Shown in pieces: positions 62,116-64,000 of a stretch of 64,000 bases of DNA. The notes under the pieces are model-generated. The model was given only the letters and a program-made list of their open reading frames with translations, had not been told where the DNA came from and ran no database searches. The position numbers and the translations under genes are program-made. The DNA is from Kytococcus aerolatus. GTDB lineage: Bacteria; Actinomycetota; Actinomycetes; Actinomycetales; Dermatophilaceae. The stretch lies in the NCBI RefSeq assembly GCF_900187395.1, contig NZ_FYEZ01000001.1, positions 744,001 to 808,000 on the forward strand, written 5' to 3'. The stretch's first letter is position 1; every line of letters starts with the position of its first letter.

Positions 62116-62810
62116 CAGGCCCCCTCTCCGGCAGCCGCGGCGCGGGCGCGGAGCATCGCGGCGGGCGCGACGTCCTCGATCGGCAGACCGCGGCGGGCGG
62201 CCACGGCCTCCGGCTGCTCCAGCTGGCGCAGCGCCTGCACCGTGGCGTGCACGATGTTGATCTGGTTGTCCGAACCGAGGGACTTGCTCAGGACGTCGTG
62301 GATGCCGGCGCACTCCAGCACCGCACGCACCGGGCCACCGGCGATCACACCGGTACCCGGCGAGGCCGGGCGGAGCATGACGATGCCGGCGGAGTCCTCA
62401 CCCTGGGTGGGGTGGGGGATGGTCCCGCCGATGCGAGCCACGCGGAAGAAGTTCTTCTTGGCCTCCTCGACACCCTTGGCGATCGCCAGGGGCACCTCCT
62501 TGGCCTTTCCGTAGCCGACACCCACGGTGCCGTCGCCGTCACCCACCACGACGAGCGCGGTGAAGCTGAAGCGGCGACCACCCTTGACGACCTTGGCCAC
62601 ACGGTTGATCGTGACGACGCGCTCGAGGTACTGGTTGCCCTCGTCGCGGCCGCCCCGGCCACCACGGCCGCCGTCACGGCCGCCACGGTCGTTGCGGTTG
62701 CCACCACGGTTGTCGTTGCGCGTGTTGCCACGCTCGTTGGTGTTGCCACCGGCGCGGTTGTCCTGCACCTCTGCCCCGGTGAGCTCGCCTCCCTGCTGAG
62801 TCTCAGCCAT
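62115..62810 (-). CDS. rpsE: 30S ribosomal protein S5, Gly/Arg/Asn-rich N-terminus
   Basis: The 231-aa protein has a normal S5 core ([40 protein letters not shown]) after about 55 residues of repeated Arg/Gly/Asn/Asp motifs ([20 protein letters not shown]). S5 helps decoding fidelity and helicase activity at mRNA entry. The extension is disordered and RGG-like, and such extensions occur in many Micrococcales. Confidence 0.96.
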   Translation of the reverse strand: MAETQQGGELTGAEVQDNRAGGNTNERGNTRNDNRGGNRNDRGGRDGGRGGRGGRDEGNQYLERVVTINRVAKVVKGGRRFSFTALVVVGDGDGTVGVGYGKAKEVPLAIAKGVEEAKKNFFRVARIGGTIPHPTQGEDSAGIVMLRPASPGTGVIAGGPVRAVLECAGIHDVLSKSLGSDNQINIVHATVQALRQLEQPEAVAARRGLPIEDVAPAAMLRARAAAAGEGA

Positions 62811-62847
62811 CAGAGGTCCTTTCCCTGAGTTGCACGAGTAGCGTTCA

Positions 62848-63222
62848 TCACAGCGTCAGACCACCCTCACGGGCGCCGTCGGCCACGGCCGCGACACGAC
62901 CGGCGTAGCGGTTGCCACCACGGTCGAACACGACGACCTCGACACCAGCGGCCTTCGCACGCTCGGCGACGAGCTCGCCGACCTTGCGGGCCTTGGCGGA
63001 CTTGTCCGCCTCGGAGGCACGCAGCTCCGGCTCCATGGTGGAGGCCGAGGCCAGGGTGCGACCGACGGTGTCGTCGATGACCTGGACGAACATGTGACGG
63101 CTGGAGCGGTGCACCGCGAGACGCGGGCGCTCGCTCGTGCCGGTCACCTTCTTGCGCAGGCGGGCGTGACGACGCTCTCGGGAGGCCACGCTGCCCTTGG
63201 GGCGCTTGACGATCATAGCCAT
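62848..63222 (-). CDS. rplR: 50S ribosomal protein L18
   Basis: The 124-aa protein has [40 protein letters not shown], and [20 protein letters not shown]. It binds 5S rRNA. It lies 3 bases downstream of rplF. Confidence 0.97.
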   Translation of the reverse strand: MAMIVKRPKGSVASRERRHARLRKKVTGTSERPRLAVHRSSRHMFVQVIDDTVGRTLASASTMEPELRASEADKSAKARKVGELVAERAKAAGVEVVVFDRGGNRYAGRVAAVADGAREGGLTL

Positions 63223-63225
63223 GGC

Positions 63226-63765
63226 TTACTTACCAGCCTTTCCGACCTTGCGGCGGATGTGTTCGCCCTCGTAGCGCACACCCTTGGCCTTGTACGGGTC
63301 GGGCTTGCGGAGCTTGCGGATGTTGGCCGCGACCTCACCGACGAGCTGCTTGTCGATGCCGCTCACGGCGACCTTGGTCGGGCCGTCCAGGGTGAAGGTG
63401 ATCCCCTCGGGGGCCTTCACCAGGATCGGGTGCGAGTAGCCGAGCGCGAACTCCAGGTCCGAGCCCTTCGCCACCACGCGGTAACCGGTACCGGAGATCT
63501 CGAGGCGCTTGGTGTAGCCCTCGGTCACGCCGGTGACCATGTTCTGGATCAGGGTGCGCGCCAGGCCGTGACGGGCACGGGACTCGCGCTCCTCGTCCGG
63601 GCGGGACACCACGATGGCACCCTCCTCGTCACGAGCAGCGGTGATCGGCTCCGGCAGGGTGACGTCCAGCTCACCCTTCGGGCCCTTCACGGTGACGTCC
63701 TGACCGTCGATGGTCACGTCGACACCGTTGGGCACAGTGACGGGAAGTCGTCCAATACGAGACAT
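63226..63765 (-). CDS. rplF: 50S ribosomal protein L6
   Basis: The 179-aa protein has [53 protein letters not shown], and the C-terminal [20 protein letters not shown]. Standard length. It lies 26 bases after rpsH in the transcription direction. Confidence 0.98.
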   Translation of the reverse strand: MSRIGRLPVTVPNGVDVTIDGQDVTVKGPKGELDVTLPEPITAARDEEGAIVVSRPDEERESRARHGLARTLIQNMVTGVTEGYTKRLEISGTGYRVVAKGSDLEFALGYSHPILVKAPEGITFTLDGPTKVAVSGIDKQLVGEVAANIRKLRKPDPYKAKGVRYEGEHIRRKVGKAGK

Positions 63766-63791
63766 TTCTCAGTTCCTTCCTCGTCCGGGGC

Positions 63792-64000
63792 TCACCAGAC
63801 GTAGGCGAGGACTTCCCCACCCACACCCTTGGCAGCGGCCTGCTTGTCGGTCAGAAGGCCCGAGGAGGTCGACAGGATCGCGATGCCCAGGCCACCCAGG
63901 ACCCGCGGCAGGTTGGTCGACTTCGCGTACACGCGCAGACCGGGCTTGGACACCCGGCGCACCCCGGCGATGGAGCGCTCGCGGTTCGGGCCGTACTTCA
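63792..64000 (-). CDS. rpsH: 30S ribosomal protein S8, C-terminal part
   Basis: The gene is cut by the window edge. The visible end reads [40 protein letters not shown], and [20 protein letters not shown] followed by GEVLAYVW-stop. This is the well conserved C-terminal domain of S8 that binds helix 21 of 16S rRNA. The start lies beyond 64000. Confidence 0.95.
   Translation of the reverse strand, partial: KYGPNRERSIAGVRRVSKPGLRVYAKSTNLPRVLGGLGIAILSTSSGLLTDKQAAAKGVGGEVLAYVW

Overview
The window is high-GC DNA with actinobacterial gene content and order: the ribosomal spc/alpha block rpsH-rplF-rplR-rpsE-rpmD-rplO-secY-adk-map-infA-rpmJ-rpsM-rpsK-rpsD-rpoA-rplQ, the rplM-rpsI-glmM cluster, and an ispH/xseA/xseB/DUF4245/glpX neighbourhood next to ychF and rmuC. 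This points to Actinomycetota, most likely Micrococcales (Kytococcus, Dermacoccus or Intrasporangium relatives). The genus is inferred and not proven.

Layout. (1) 1-3640: small accessory or flanking genes: a frameshifted membrane protein, a MazEF-type toxin-antitoxin pair, a serine-hydrolase pseudogene, a 1-Cys peroxiredoxin and an orphan DNA methyltransferase. (2) 3611-27970: a mosaic island inserted at the 3' end of ychF. Four remote copies of the ychF C-terminal coding tail (reading VEFRFNV-stop on the minus strand, at 3611, 9400, 11619 and 12504) cut it into segments. I read these as successive attachment sites of elements stacked on one target. The segments hold: a hydrolase/dehydrogenase/reductase set followed by an IS3 copy and RelBE debris; a cassette with a serine hydrolase, HigA and a MNT-HEPN toxin-antitoxin pair; a one-gene AT-richer cassette; and a larger integrative mobilizable element. 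That last element carries an excisionase-like gene, a family-B DNA polymerase, a candidate oriT, mobC, an HUH relaxase, exopolysaccharide-gene fragments, an IS3 split by an IS30, an HNH fragment, a small resolvase, a hypothetical gene and a large serine recombinase whose 5' end has been lost at the ychF junction. (3) 27948-64000: stable chromosome.

How the genes work together. The chromosomal part combines translation (ribosomal proteins, IF1, methionine aminopeptidase), protein export (SecY), RNA polymerase alpha, cell-wall precursor supply (GlmM), isoprenoid synthesis (IspH), gluconeogenesis (GlpX) and sugar use: a carbohydrate ABC importer with its own MsmK-like ATPase, a PfkB kinase, and a GH65 phosphorylase coupled to a beta-phosphoglucomutase-like HAD enzyme. 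In the island, the polymerase, MobC, relaxase and oriT candidate form the transfer and replication core of the youngest element.

The most notable signals are the ychF-tail repeat array, including one copy conserved only at the amino-acid level; the polymerase-plus-mobilization module; two in-frame insertions of the same 24-bp hairpin inside one transposase gene; a triplet of 23-bp repeats in front of a Tat-exported protein gene; and ribosomal protein L17 carrying a C-terminal sunset-like domain.
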